This document shows, one piece after another, positions 8,289 through 16,067 of a DNA stretch of 35,078 bases. The notes beneath the pieces are model-generated. The model was given only the letters and a program-made list of their open reading frames with translations, ran no database searches and was not told the origin of the DNA. A program made the position numbers and the translations under genes. The DNA is from CADEEN01 sp035716845 (GTDB taxonomy: Bacteria > Pseudomonadota > Gammaproteobacteria > Burkholderiales > Burkholderiaceae_C): contig DASTJE010000034.1 in assembly GCA_035716845.1 (NCBI GenBank), positions 1 to 35,078 of the forward strand, in the 5' to 3' direction. The number at the start of each line of letters is the position of its first letter. Within the stretch, counting starts at the first letter, position 1.

Positions 8289-10223
8289 TCACTCCATCGG
8301 GATGTCCGCAGAGCCGGAATCGTTGGGCTCGCGGTACACCTTGCTTCCGCAGCCCGCCGCCGGACAGACGAACGACCGATCTGCAAAGCTGCCTGGCTGG
8401 TGGCCCGCGGTCGTGCTGTCGGTAAAGTTGGCCGGGCTGCTGGTGTAGTCGGGTGGACGATCGGTGGGGCACTGCCTGGGCTGACCGCTTCCCTCTCGAA
8501 TCACCAAGTAGTTTTGGTTGTCCAAGGCGCCAGTCACACCGCGGTACCAGAGAGGGTGCTCGCTGTTGGACAAGGCGCCATCGCCGGTGTAATCCGCGGA
8601 GTAGCGGCAAACCTTGTAGTTGCCATTGGCGGTACCGATGGTCCAGCCCGATGACGGGCTTAGCGTCGGACTGAGGGGGCTCAAAGTCACTTTCCCCCAC
8701 CACCGCTTGGGCGTCCCAAGGCTATTGTCGTGATCGACTGGCGTCATGATGCACGCGTAGGACACGAAGCGCGACTTGATGTCGGTGTAGTTCGTCAAGT
8801 ATGGGACCGCCGTTGATTCGGAAACGACCACGCGCTCCACCCTCCTCACCTTGCCCCCCGTGACGGTGGTGTTCGAGGGTGCCGGCGGCGGCAGCACATA
8901 GGACACCGTGGTTCCAGTGATGGCCGTCACGACAAACTCGCCCATGAACGCGGAATTGCTGGCCTCGTTCACGGCGATCCGCTGTCCGACCAGCAGGTCA
9001 TGGCTGGCGACCGTGAGCGTCACAACCCGCGTGGAAGAATTGAACGACCAGCCCGTGATCGTGACAGGCGAGATGCTGCTGGTCGCCACGACCTTTTGCT
9101 GCTCCGAGAAGCAGACCATCGAGGGCGTGCCGTTCGTCGTGGACTGATTGCTCGTGTCCAGCGAAAACGGGGACGTGGGATCTAAAGGCAGCGTCGCGTA
9201 GTCCGCATTGGTCGGGTTCGAGGGTTCCTCGCCGCTTGGATTGGTTCCCGCGTCGAAACGCACGTAGCCCGAAAGCAGGTACGCGTCCAGCGCCTCACAC
9301 GCGACACCCACCGTAGTTGCAAGATTCTGGCCCTCGCTCAACCCGGCTGCCACGATCGTCGCAGTACCGCCGCTTGATGACGTATCTACGGAAGGAGTCG
9401 CGGACGTGTAGGAAAAGGTCCCAAGCGAGGTGTTGACCGCAGTCACCGTGAAGGGCCCACCATTGAACGCCGCGTTCAAGACCCCTGCGATCGTCACTTG
9501 GTTGTTCACACGGAACTTGTGACCCACCGCAGTCACGGTGACGGTGCTTCCCAACTTTGTGACGGCCGTGATGGGGACTGCCGGCAGGGCCGCCAGTCCC
9601 GTGCAACTCTGGACGATGTTGCCGCTTGCGTTGTCAAACACATAGGTGATGCCACCGGGCGGTGGCGTAAACGCACTCTGCGTCCCGCCGCTCAATGTGA
9701 CAGCCGGGTAGGGAATGTTGATATTCCGGTTCTTCGGTCGGCGCTTGCTGGTGCCTCCCGGTCCGGTGGCCAATGTGCCGATGTCCTGCGGGTCGAACTT
9801 CGAGATGACGGAGAGCAATTGCACCGACTGTGGTTGACCCAGACGGTCGGTCCATGCCACTTGGACGTTGATGGTCTTTTCGGTATTGCTGGCGCTGGGC
9901 GTGACAGTCCACGTCCTGCTGTACGTCGCATTCGTCGTAACGGTCTCCGGCGTGGTGCTGCTGACGACGTCGTCGGTGTAATTCACCTTGTGCGGTGTGC
10001 CGGAATCGCTGTCAACCTGCCCAAAGGCGCGCAGGCTTTCCATCTTCTGCTGCGCCAATCTTGTCGCTTCGGTCCGCTGCTTCGCAAGGTCTGAGCTTCC
10101 GGTTAGCGTGACCTGGAATCCAGCGATTGCAAGCATGCCAAAGCTGAGCACGAGCAATGCGACGAGGGCCTCGATGAGGGTGAAGCCGCGCGAATGCCAA
10201 CGCACGTGTAAGTTTGTGTTCAT
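8289..10223 (-). CDS. pilV: PilV-like minor pilin with a very long C-terminal region
   Basis: The N-terminus is a type IV prepilin leader and helix: SRGFTLIEALVALLVLSFGM, with cleavage after Gly13 and Glu at mature position 5 (residue 18). This is the PilV/GspI class, processed by PilD and inserted into the pilus. At 644 residues it is several times longer than an ordinary PilV. Two related beta-rich modules sit at about 217-293 and 385-465, and eight cysteines are scattered from residue 207 on. The C-terminal part includes a possible calcium-binding-like turn (DYTGDGALSN). It is last in the pilin cluster, 30 bases after pilX, with GGGAG nine bases before the ATG. The extra region is probably exposed at the pilus tip and might serve in adhesion, which is an inference. 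Confidence 0.85.
   Translation of the reverse strand: MNTNLHVRWHSRGFTLIEALVALLVLSFGMLAIAGFQVTLTGSSDLAKQRTEATRLAQQKMESLRAFGQVDSDSGTPHKVNYTDDVVSSTTPETVTTNATYSRTWTVTPSASNTEKTINVQVAWTDRLGQPQSVQLLSVISKFDPQDIGTLATGPGGTSKRRPKNRNINIPYPAVTLSGGTQSAFTPPPGGITYVFDNASGNIVQSCTGLAALPAVPITAVTKLGSTVTVTAVGHKFRVNNQVTIAGVLNAAFNGGPFTVTAVNTSLGTFSYTSATPSVDTSSSGGTATIVAAGLSEGQNLATTVGVACEALDAYLLSGYVRFDAGTNPSGEEPSNPTNADYATLPLDPTSPFSLDTSNQSTTNGTPSMVCFSEQQKVVATSSISPVTITGWSFNSSTRVVTLTVASHDLLVGQRIAVNEASNSAFMGEFVVTAITGTTVSYVLPPPAPSNTTVTGGKVRRVERVVVSESTAVPYLTNYTDIKSRFVSYACIMTPVDHDNSLGTPKRWWGKVTLSPLSPTLSPSSGWTIGTANGNYKVCRYSADYTGDGALSNSEHPLWYRGVTGALDNQNYLVIREGSGQPRQCPTDRPPDYTSSPANFTDSTTAGHQPGSFADRSFVCPAAGCGSKVYREPNDSGSADIPME
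8829..9071 (-). repeat. Beta-module copy 2 inside PilV (residues about 385-465)
   Basis: Contains RVVTLTVASHDLLVGQRIAV, then SNSAFMGEFVVTAITGTTVS, then YVLPPPAP and a closing GGKVRRVERV. It aligns along its length with copy 1, 168 residues upstream, though identity is low, so an old duplication or two independent insertions of the same module are both possible. Confidence 0.6.
9345..9575 (-). repeat. Beta-module copy 1 inside PilV (residues about 217-293)
   Basis: Contains VTVTAVGHKFRVNNQVTIAG, then NAAFNGGPFTVTAV, then GTFSYTSATP and a closing GGTATI. The pattern VT.T..H...VNNQ..I..V..AF.G.F.VTAV....F.Y is shared with the second copy. Similar short modules (GH.l.vGd.VtI.Gv....NG.ftVt) are frequent in phage tail and surface proteins, according to general knowledge. 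Confidence 0.6.
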
Positions 10224-10253
10224 GACGATCTACTCCCAGGCGCCCGTGTTGCC

Positions 10254-11645
10254 TCAGTAAGGCGTGGCCTTGTCGCGCCAGCTTCCCGGCACAGGTACCA
10301 GAATGCCACTCGGTGGCCCCTTTCCGCCGAAGAGATTCGAGTTGTAGATAACACTCAGGTTGCCATTGCCCGTCTTGGAGAAGTCGCCTCGGGAAATGAG
10401 CGCCCCAATGATCTTTGCCGCGCCGCCGCCGGGGATCGACAAGTCGTCGGTGGCGGTCGCCGTAGCGGCATAGAAGATGCCGTACAGGGTCACATTTCCA
10501 CTGACGTCAATCTGTCCTGGCGTTGCGACGGCGATCGGCTTGTCAGGGCTGCCGAGCGAACCATTGTTGGGAATGAACGAGTTGCTGAAGGAAACTTTGT
10601 TGTCGCTCGCCGGACTGGTTGGAGGCACTACCCAAAACTTCGTGAAGCCCCGATCAGCCCAGTACTTGACGGCTGCACCGCAATCATTTCCACCGCTACA
10701 GGTTCCGTTTGCAGCGGAGCCACTCGGGCCGGCCGTGATGACCTTTGTTTCCAAATTCGACTGAAAGTCCGTAAACCCCTCGCCGAAGAAGCTCGCGAAG
10801 AAGCGTTCGCCAGTCGAGTCAGCGTTGGTCAGCTGCAGCAATGACGGGTCGTTGTCCAGAATGGACGCTGCTGGTGTCGTGCCGGGCGACGATTCAATGG
10901 TCAGGTTGGGCCCACCGCCAGAAAGATCCACCGTGCTACCCGTGTTGATAGTGATGCCGTTACCCGCAGGATCACTGTTGACCACATTCATGCTGCCGCT
11001 GATCACCGTGGTGGAACCGGTGATCAGGCCTGCACTCGGGCCGGTTGGCAGCGTGGGTCTCACCTTGACGAGAACGCGCGCTATCGCAGTGCCGTCCGTG
11101 GCCGAGGAGACTGCCTGGTTTGGATCGCATGGATCCCCGTTGGTGCAACCTCGCGAAATGATTTCAACGGCGAGTTGGTCACCCGCCACGGGCCTAAACT
11201 GAAGCCTGAATCTTGGACTCGTCGTATTGGCCAAGGCCGCGGAGCCGGCTGCCGGGCATCCGCAAGCGAGTGCTCCAGTGGTGGGATCCATCTCGCACCC
11301 TGGAAATGCAGTGGTATCCAACGGGTTCAACCATCCCGATGTATACGAGCCACTTGCCGCAGTTGGCCTGACATATCGATCGCGAAACGAAACCAAGCCA
11401 GATCCTGCTGCGGGAACACAACTGTTGGCCGTCAGCGTTAGGGGGTCATTGAGGCGAGCAATGGCCCACTCGATGCCCGCATCCGCCATTTCGAATGCCT
11501 TCACGTAGCGATACTGGTTTGCGGAAGTACGTTGTTCAAAAATCATCGTGCGGTTGGCAAAGAACGCCACCAGCGTCATGCCAAACAGCAGGATCATGGC
11601 TACGGCCAATGCCGCGGCGCCGCGCTGAATGCGATGTCTTCTCAT
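10254..11645 (-). CDS. pilX: PilX-like minor pilin with long C-terminal domain
   Basis: The 463-residue product begins MRRHRIQRGAAALAVAMILL and has the PilX_N hydrophobic helix (about 10-30) followed by FEQRTSANQYRYVKAFEMAD and AGIEWAIARL, typical of PilX. As in the GspK/PilX class, no Glu is present at mature position 5, consistent with a tip subunit. The usual PilX is under 200 residues. The extra part includes a repetitive, likely beta-helical stretch (TGSTTVISGSMNVVNSD, then GITINTGSTVDLSGGG) and paired cysteines. The ATG at 11645 is used because the nearby upstream ATG runs into a stop after two codons. It follows pilW by 13 bases. Confidence 0.85.
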   Translation of the reverse strand: MRRHRIQRGAAALAVAMILLFGMTLVAFFANRTMIFEQRTSANQYRYVKAFEMADAGIEWAIARLNDPLTLTANSCVPAAGSGLVSFRDRYVRPTAASGSYTSGWLNPLDTTAFPGCEMDPTTGALACGCPAAGSAALANTTSPRFRLQFRPVAGDQLAVEIISRGCTNGDPCDPNQAVSSATDGTAIARVLVKVRPTLPTGPSAGLITGSTTVISGSMNVVNSDPAGNGITINTGSTVDLSGGGPNLTIESSPGTTPAASILDNDPSLLQLTNADSTGERFFASFFGEGFTDFQSNLETKVITAGPSGSAANGTCSGGNDCGAAVKYWADRGFTKFWVVPPTSPASDNKVSFSNSFIPNNGSLGSPDKPIAVATPGQIDVSGNVTLYGIFYAATATATDDLSIPGGGAAKIIGALISRGDFSKTGNGNLSVIYNSNLFGGKGPPSGILVPVPGSWRDKATPY

Positions 11646-11658
11646 ATATACATTCGCC

Positions 11659-12405
11659 TCACGCCGCAGGACACGACCCCGTGAGCACAGGGTTGCGAAC
11701 ACGGACCGCCTCGGAGATCGAGCGGACCACCGATGAGTCAGTGATTGACTGCCCCGTCAACGTGATCTGGAAGCTGGGGATGGCGAGCGTGGGCGCACCC
11801 GCCGGATTGAATGTCGGATCCGAAATCTGCGCGAGAGTGCACTTCAATGTGGACAGGCAATTGCAGTACTTGGACAGGTCGTTGACGAGCGCTGGGGTCA
11901 CAGGCGTCACGCTAAAGGCGGTAATGCGAACCGTTCCCGGATCGGTGATGGACTGCCAGTTGTTCTGCCCGTCCAGGAATTGAAGCGTGGGCACAGAATT
12001 GACGTTCGCCAACCGGAAGCCGGCGTACTCGTTCGAATCGAGTCCAGCGGTATTGCCAGAGGCAGCGCGCGCGTAGGTATACGTGACGCTCGTCGCAGTC
12101 GAACTCATTACACCGGACGCGGTTGCATGAGGATTCGGCGCGATAGTTGAACTTCCCGTACCCCAGACACCCGTCAGCGAATCGTTCCAGTAACCCGCGC
12201 GACGGACATCCCGGGCCACAAAGTCGGCTGCCGCTCGTACCTCCTGGTTGACTCGGGTATCGAGCATCAGGCGCTTGTTGCTGACCATGTAGTCCGCAAA
12301 AAGCTTCGCCGCCCCACCCACGATGAACAGGCCGACGGTCACCCCCACCAAGAACTCTACGATCGACAGACCGCGTTCGCGCAATCGGCCATGGAGTCTT
12401 GCCAC
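11659..12405 (-). CDS. pilW: PilW-like minor pilin
   Basis: The prepilin N-terminus is ERGLSIVEFLVGVTVGLFIV, with cleavage after Gly12 and Glu17 at mature position 5. The helix continues into LFADYMVSNKRLMLDTRVNQ and the PilW block EVRAAADFVARDVRRAGYW. The length (248 residues) is ordinary. A Cys cluster CNCLSTLKC lies at about 180-188 and a terminal Cys near the end. The start is a GTG at 12405 with an excellent Shine-Dalgarno (GAGGAGG four bases upstream). A nearby ATG is out of frame. Confidence 0.9.
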   Translation of the reverse strand: MARLHGRLRERGLSIVEFLVGVTVGLFIVGGAAKLFADYMVSNKRLMLDTRVNQEVRAAADFVARDVRRAGYWNDSLTGVWGTGSSTIAPNPHATASGVMSSTATSVTYTYARAASGNTAGLDSNEYAGFRLANVNSVPTLQFLDGQNNWQSITDPGTVRITAFSVTPVTPALVNDLSKYCNCLSTLKCTLAQISDPTFNPAGAPTLAIPSFQITLTGQSITDSSVVRSISEAVRVRNPVLTGSCPAA

Positions 12406-12414
12406 GTTGCCTCC

Positions 12415-12972
12415 TCAGTTGCAGTCCGTCGAAAGGGTGGTGAGCGTGCTGTTCGGGCTGCAAAGCTTGATACGCCCCACCTTTGTCACGATGGCACGCG
12501 CTTGCCAGTTGCCTGCACTGCTGGTCGCTGTCACGAACCCGGACAGGTCGGTCGTTCCGGAGGAAGCATCAACTGCCATGCCGCGCACCGGATCAAAGGC
12601 AACAAATGCCTTGCTCCCGGGGGAGTTAAGGCTGAGCGCGATGCCACCAGGTACTTGGACCGTCTTCAACTCGATGGCACCCGTACCAAGCGACGCGCAC
12701 GCGGTCGCGTCCGACGAACCCAACACGTAGATCGCGTAGCAATTAGAGCCAAACGCCACGCCAACCGCGGCATTGCGCTGCGCTGCCTCGCTCCGCGCGT
12801 ACTGAAGGTCGGACGCCAGTTCGTTCGCCGCGCCCTCGAGACGCTTTCGCGCCAAGGTGGCATTGAAGGATGGCGCAACCAGCGTCAGCAACACGGCAGC
12901 CAGCGCCACGACCACCATCAACTCGATTAGCGTGAAGCCCCGAATGACGGTACGACGTCGAGTCATGTTCAT
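12415..12972 (-). CDS. GspH/FimT-family minor pilin (FimU position)
   Basis: A type II-secretion GspH/type IV pilus FimT/FimU-like pseudopilin. From the chosen start (ATG at 12972, overlapping the pilE stop by four bases) the product has 185 residues. RGFTLIELMVVVALAAVLLT is the prepilin segment, with cleavage after Gly12 and Glu17. The family's RKRLEGAANELASDLQYARS and EAAQRNAAV helix follows. An ATG at 12984 in the same frame would add MLES, and another at 12966 would remove two residues. Two Cys near the C-terminus (SPNSTLTTLSTDCN) may close a disulfide loop. Confidence 0.88.
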   Translation of the reverse strand: MNMTRRRTVIRGFTLIELMVVVALAAVLLTLVAPSFNATLARKRLEGAANELASDLQYARSEAAQRNAAVGVAFGSNCYAIYVLGSSDATACASLGTGAIELKTVQVPGGIALSLNSPGSKAFVAFDPVRGMAVDASSGTTDLSGFVTATSSAGNWQARAIVTKVGRIKLCSPNSTLTTLSTDCN

Positions 12973-13505
12973 CGATTCCAGCATCGCCCAGGGTCACTTG
13001 ACGCGGATGCGACGGTTGAGGAGGACGACGAAGACACGTACGTAGCATTGCCTGCCGACATTCGAAGCTGCATGGCCACGCATTGGGTGTCCTTCGACTG
13101 CGAGCCGTTGGCAACCGCAGTGATGGTGTACGTCGTTCCGGTCACGTTCGAAAGCGTGAACGTGTAGTACCCGGAGGGTGCCGTGTAACTAGTACCGAAT
13201 GACACACCGGCAGCCGACGCCCCGCTCGCCGCAACGGCGTAGAACGCCCCTCCACTGGTGTAGGTGCCAACGCGGTCACCAAACGTCGCACTGCCGCCGC
13301 GGAACCGCTCTTGGGATTGCTGGATCTGGGCCATTACAGCAACCGCATCCGCGCGCCGCGACTTCCGAACCGATCCAAAGTAGGAAGGCAGCGCGACAGC
13401 GGCGACGATCGCCAAGATCGCCACGACGATCATCAACTCGATGAGGGTGAAGCCGCGAGAACGGTTGGTCAGGCGCAGATCTAGGTCTCTTGACAGGATG
13501 CTCAT
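12969..13505 (-). CDS. pilE: PilE/PilA-type pilin
   Basis: The 178-residue product carries the canonical type IVa prepilin sequence RGFTLIELMIVVAILAIVAA with cleavage after Gly18 and Glu23 at mature position 5, followed by ALPSYFGSVRKSRRADAVAV, matching the PilE class. A C-terminal disulfide pair, Cys142 and Cys175, frames a variable Ser-rich D-region loop. It may be a minor pilin of the PilE type rather than the major subunit, because it sits among minor pilin genes. The leader is short and the Shine-Dalgarno is weak (GTGAG). Translation of the next gene is coupled to its stop. Confidence 0.9.
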   Translation of the reverse strand: MSILSRDLDLRLTNRSRGFTLIELMIVVAILAIVAAVALPSYFGSVRKSRRADAVAVMAQIQQSQERFRGGSATFGDRVGTYTSGGAFYAVAASGASAAGVSFGTSYTAPSGYYTFTLSNVTGTTYTITAVANGSQSKDTQCVAMQLRMSAGNATYVSSSSSSTVASASSDPGRCWNR

Positions 13506-13567
13506 GGCTCACATTATTCAGCCGCACCACTCCTTCGTCGTCCCAGTCGAGAACCGATCGTCGGCAA

Positions 13568-13589
13568 TTCTTCGCCGCTCATCGAAGAA
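13568..13589. promoter_or_regulatory. Inverted repeat between fimT and pilE
   Basis: TTCTTCG (13568-13574) and CGAAGAA (13583-13589) are a perfect 7-bp inverted repeat with an 8-base loop in the 114-base gap. There is no T-run on either side, so it looks more like an operator or an mRNA-stabilising stem ahead of pilE than an intrinsic terminator. Confidence 0.35.
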
Positions 13590-13619
13590 GTGTTCCCAGA
13601 AACGGAATCCCCGTGACTT

Positions 13620-14180
13620 TCAGCACGGCTTCGCGTCCCTTACCAAGCCTCCGGGCGAACAGGTTCGAACGCGGCCCATGATGTTGACCACATGGCGCAA
13701 GGTGGAACCATCGGCGGCGGTGACATCGATCGACCCGGCGGGGGTGACGGAACCGTTGACGTGATCGAAACGCATCGACACCACATTGGCAAGCACCAGG
13801 ATGCCACCCCTGCTCGGGTAATAGGTAGATTTCAGGAGCGAGGCGCCCCCACTGCAGGCAGCGACGCCGTTGGCATCACACGCGCAGTCGGAATTGTTGC
13901 CGGAGTGCAGCATGACGCAAGTGCCACCGGCAACCGTTCGGAATCCGACTCGCACAGCCTCGTTTCGTGCGACGGCTTCGGCGCGCGCGTAGCGTAGGTC
14001 TGTTGCCAATTCGCTAGCTATGCCGTCGAGCGCGCGCTTTCGCATGAGTTGATCGAACGAGGGCGCCGCCGTTCCAACCAGAACGCTGGCAATGGCCAGC
14101 GTGATACAGGCCTCGACGAGCGACAACCCGCGGTGAACTCGGCGCCCGCTGTGCGACCCGTGCGCGTAGCGACTGTGCAT
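13620..14180 (-). CDS. fimT: FimT-like (GspH-type) minor pilin
   Basis: First gene of the pilin cluster. The 186-residue product has a basic leader, then RGLSLVEACITLAIASVLVG (cleavage after Gly18, Glu23 at mature position 5) and the GspH/FimT helix RKRALDGIASELATDLRYAR. Cysteines are unusually plentiful (CVML, CACD, AACSGG, RTCSPGG and a C-terminal KPC), suggesting several disulfides. The ATG at 14180 has a strong Shine-Dalgarno (GGAGGT). It shares its C-terminal pattern GRVRTCSPGG with the second GspH-type gene (GRIKLCSPNS), so the two are paralogues. Confidence 0.88.
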   Translation of the reverse strand: MHSRYAHGSHSGRRVHRGLSLVEACITLAIASVLVGTAAPSFDQLMRKRALDGIASELATDLRYARAEAVARNEAVRVGFRTVAGGTCVMLHSGNNSDCACDANGVAACSGGASLLKSTYYPSRGGILVLANVVSMRFDHVNGSVTPAGSIDVTAADGSTLRHVVNIMGRVRTCSPGGLVRDAKPC

Positions 14181-14194
14181 GGTGACCTCCAGTT

Positions 14195-14210
14195 CGTGAC
14201 GGAAGTCACT
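14195..14210. promoter_or_regulatory. CRP/Vfr-like palindrome before fimT
   Basis: GTGA-N6-TCAC (14196-14209, spacer CGGAAG on the plus strand) matches both core half-sites of the CRP/Vfr consensus. It lies 15 bases before the fimT ATG and would overlap a TAGAGT -10-like hexamer on the minus strand, a place fitting repression rather than activation. No good -35 element was found. The assignment is speculative. Confidence 0.35.
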
Positions 14211-14234
14211 CTAGGAATCACCGACGCGGCGGGC

Positions 14235-14279
14235 TTCCCCCTTAGGGGGGAATACAGGCCCATTCCCCCTTCAGGGGGA
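14235..14279. repeat. Pair of C5/G5 palindromic elements between nrdR and fimT
   Basis: Two near-identical hairpin units lie 28 bases apart. The first, 14235-14252, is TTCCCCC-TTA-GGGGGGAA. The second, 14264-14279, is TCCCCCTTCAGGGGGA. Either could fold on either strand. They sit just after the nrdR stop (minus strand), so they may stop or stabilise the glyA-nrdR message, but no U-tract follows. Duplicated compact palindromes of this kind look like a small interspersed repeat. Confidence 0.6.
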
Positions 14280-14294
14280 GTCCGACCTGGAATC

Positions 14295-14738
14295 TCAAAT
14301 ATCGCGTATGAGTTGCCGGAACTCGTCGACGTCCTCGAAGCTGCGGTAGACGCTCGCAAAGCGCACGTAGGCCACCTTGTCGATGCGCTTGAGTTCGCGC
14401 ATCACCAGTTCGCCCAGGCGCGTGGAGGCCACCTCGCGCGCGCCGCTGGTCAGCAGCTTGTCCTGGATGCGTTCCAGCGCGGCATCGATCTGCTCCACGC
14501 TCACCGGGCGCTTGCGCAGGGCCAGCAGCATCGAGGCGCGCAGCTTGGCGGGGTCGAACTCGACGCGCGCGCCATCCTTCTTCACCACCTGCGGCAGCGC
14601 GATTTCGGGCCGCTCGTAGGTCGTGAAGCGCTTGTCGCACTTGGTGCAGCGGCGACGGCGCCGGATGACGTCGCCCTCGTCGGACTCGCGCGTCTCGACG
14701 ACCTGCGTCTCCTCGTGGCTGCAGAAGGGGCAGCGCAT
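14295..14738 (-). CDS. nrdR: NrdR, repressor of ribonucleotide reductase genes
   Basis: NrdR senses ATP/dATP and represses nrd operons. The 147-residue protein has an N-terminal zinc ribbon (Cys3, Cys6, Cys31, Cys34: MRCPFC and CTKC) and an ATP-cone domain from about 49 to 139 (PQVVKKDGARVEFDPAKLRA, ending VYRSFEDVDEF). Size and motifs are standard. It lies 17 bases after glyA, the usual arrangement. Confidence 0.97.
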   Translation of the reverse strand: MRCPFCSHEETQVVETRESDEGDVIRRRRRCTKCDKRFTTYERPEIALPQVVKKDGARVEFDPAKLRASMLLALRKRPVSVEQIDAALERIQDKLLTSGAREVASTRLGELVMRELKRIDKVAYVRFASVYRSFEDVDEFRQLIRDI

Positions 14739-14755
14739 GGGGCCCCGCCCTCGCC

Positions 14756-16006
14756 TCAGCGGTAGACCGGGAAGTCGCGCGTCAGCGCCGACACCTTGGC
14801 CCGCACCGCGGCGATCACCGCCTCGTCGTGGGGCGCGTCCAGCACGTCCGCGATCAGGTGTGCCGTCAGGCGCGCCTGATCCTCCTTGAAGCCGCGTGTG
14901 GTCATCGCCGGCGAGCCCAGGCGGATGCCGCTGGTGACCATCGGCTTCTGCGGGTCGTTCGGGATCCCGTTCTTGTTGCAGGTCATGTGGGCGCGGCCGA
15001 GCACGGCCTCGGCCTCCTTGCCGGTCAGGCCCTTGGGCCGCAGGTCGACCAGCATCACGTGGCTCTCGGTGCGGCCACTGACGATGCGCAGCCCACGCTG
15101 CGCGAGCGTGTCGGCCAGCACGCGGGCGTTGGCCACCACCTGCTGCTGGTAGGCCTTGAAGCCCGGCTCGAGCGCTTCCTTGAAGGCCACCGCCTTGCCG
15201 GCGATCACGTGCATCAGCGGGCCGCCCTGGATGCCGGGGAAGATGGCGCTGTTGACCTTCTTGGCGATCTCGTCGTCGTTCGTCACGATGATGCCGCCGC
15301 GCGGCCCGCGCAGGCTCTTGTGGGTGGTGGAGGTCACGATGTCGGCGTGCGGCACGGGGTTGGGGTACACGCCCGCGGCAATCAGGCCCGCGTAGTGCGC
15401 CATGTCCACCATGAAGTAGGCGCCGACGGCCTTGGCCGCGCGGGCGAAGCGCTCGAAGTCGATGTGCAGGCTGTACGCGGAAGCCCCGGCGATGATCAGT
15501 CGCGGTTTCGTCTCGTGCGCCAGGCGCTCCATGGCGTCGTAGTCGATCGCCTCGTGGGCATCGAGGCCGTAGCTCACCACCTTGAACCACTTGCCGCTCA
15601 TGTTGAGCGCCATGCCGTGCGTCAGGTGGCCTCCCTCGGCCAGGCTCATGCCCATGATGGTGTCGCCCGGCTGCAGCAGGCCGAAGAACACGGCCTGGTT
15701 GGCCTGCGAGCCGGAGTTCGGCTGCACGTTGGCGTGGCGGGCGCCGAAAAGCTGCTTGCAGCGGTCGATCGCCAGTTGCTCGACGACGTCGACGTTCTCG
15801 CAACCGCCGTAGTAGCGCTTGCCGGGGTAGCCCTCGGCGTACTTGTTGGTGAGCTGCGAGCCCTGCGCAGCCATCACGGCCGGCGAGGTGTAGTTCTCGC
15901 TGGCGATCAGCTCGATGTGTTCTTCCTGGCGCTGGTTCTCGGCCTGGATGGCGGCCCACAGGTCGGGATCGACGGCGGCGATGGTGTGCTGGGTACGGTC
16001 GAACAT
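14756..16006 (-). CDS. glyA: GlyA, serine hydroxymethyltransferase
   Basis: This PLP enzyme interconverts serine and glycine with tetrahydrofolate, feeding one-carbon units to purine and methionine synthesis. The 416-residue product has all expected blocks: ELIASENYTSPAVMAAQGS, NKYAEGYPGKRYYGGCE, VDMAHYAGLIAAGVYP and the PLP lysine in TSTTHKSLRGPRGG (Lys230). The start at 16006 (MFDRTQHTIA) matches the family. Upstream in-frame ATG codons lie inside the riboswitch and its platform and are not used. Expression is predicted to be controlled by the ZTP riboswitch in the leader. Confidence 0.98.
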   Translation of the reverse strand: MFDRTQHTIAAVDPDLWAAIQAENQRQEEHIELIASENYTSPAVMAAQGSQLTNKYAEGYPGKRYYGGCENVDVVEQLAIDRCKQLFGARHANVQPNSGSQANQAVFFGLLQPGDTIMGMSLAEGGHLTHGMALNMSGKWFKVVSYGLDAHEAIDYDAMERLAHETKPRLIIAGASAYSLHIDFERFARAAKAVGAYFMVDMAHYAGLIAAGVYPNPVPHADIVTSTTHKSLRGPRGGIIVTNDDEIAKKVNSAIFPGIQGGPLMHVIAGKAVAFKEALEPGFKAYQQQVVANARVLADTLAQRGLRIVSGRTESHVMLVDLRPKGLTGKEAEAVLGRAHMTCNKNGIPNDPQKPMVTSGIRLGSPAMTTRGFKEDQARLTAHLIADVLDAPHDEAVIAAVRAKVSALTRDFPVYR

Positions 16007-16045
16007 GGTGGTGGCAGTCCTCTTCGGAAGCAGGGCCATCGCGGC

Positions 16046-16060
16046 GACCGCAACGCGGTC
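16046..16060 (-). promoter_or_regulatory. Stem-loop in the glyA leader, possible riboswitch expression platform
   Basis: GACCGC-GTT-GCGGTC on the minus strand is a perfect 6-bp stem with a 3-base loop, between the riboswitch pseudoknot and the glyA Shine-Dalgarno region (AGAGGA, 11 bases before the ATG). There is no U-run, so control at translation initiation seems more likely than transcription termination. Confidence 0.4.
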
Positions 16061-16067
16061 GGACGGA

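Noticed and set aside
8641..8700. Possible palindromic repeat insertion in pilV (LSPLSPTLSP segment with an AGCCCG-ATGA-CGGGCT stem)
   Set aside because: The segment is in frame and short and no second copy was seen in the window, so an inserted repeat cannot be supported.
14235..14279. Intrinsic terminator for nrdR
   Set aside because: Stems are good but no U-run follows on the minus strand, so it is listed as a palindromic repeat instead.
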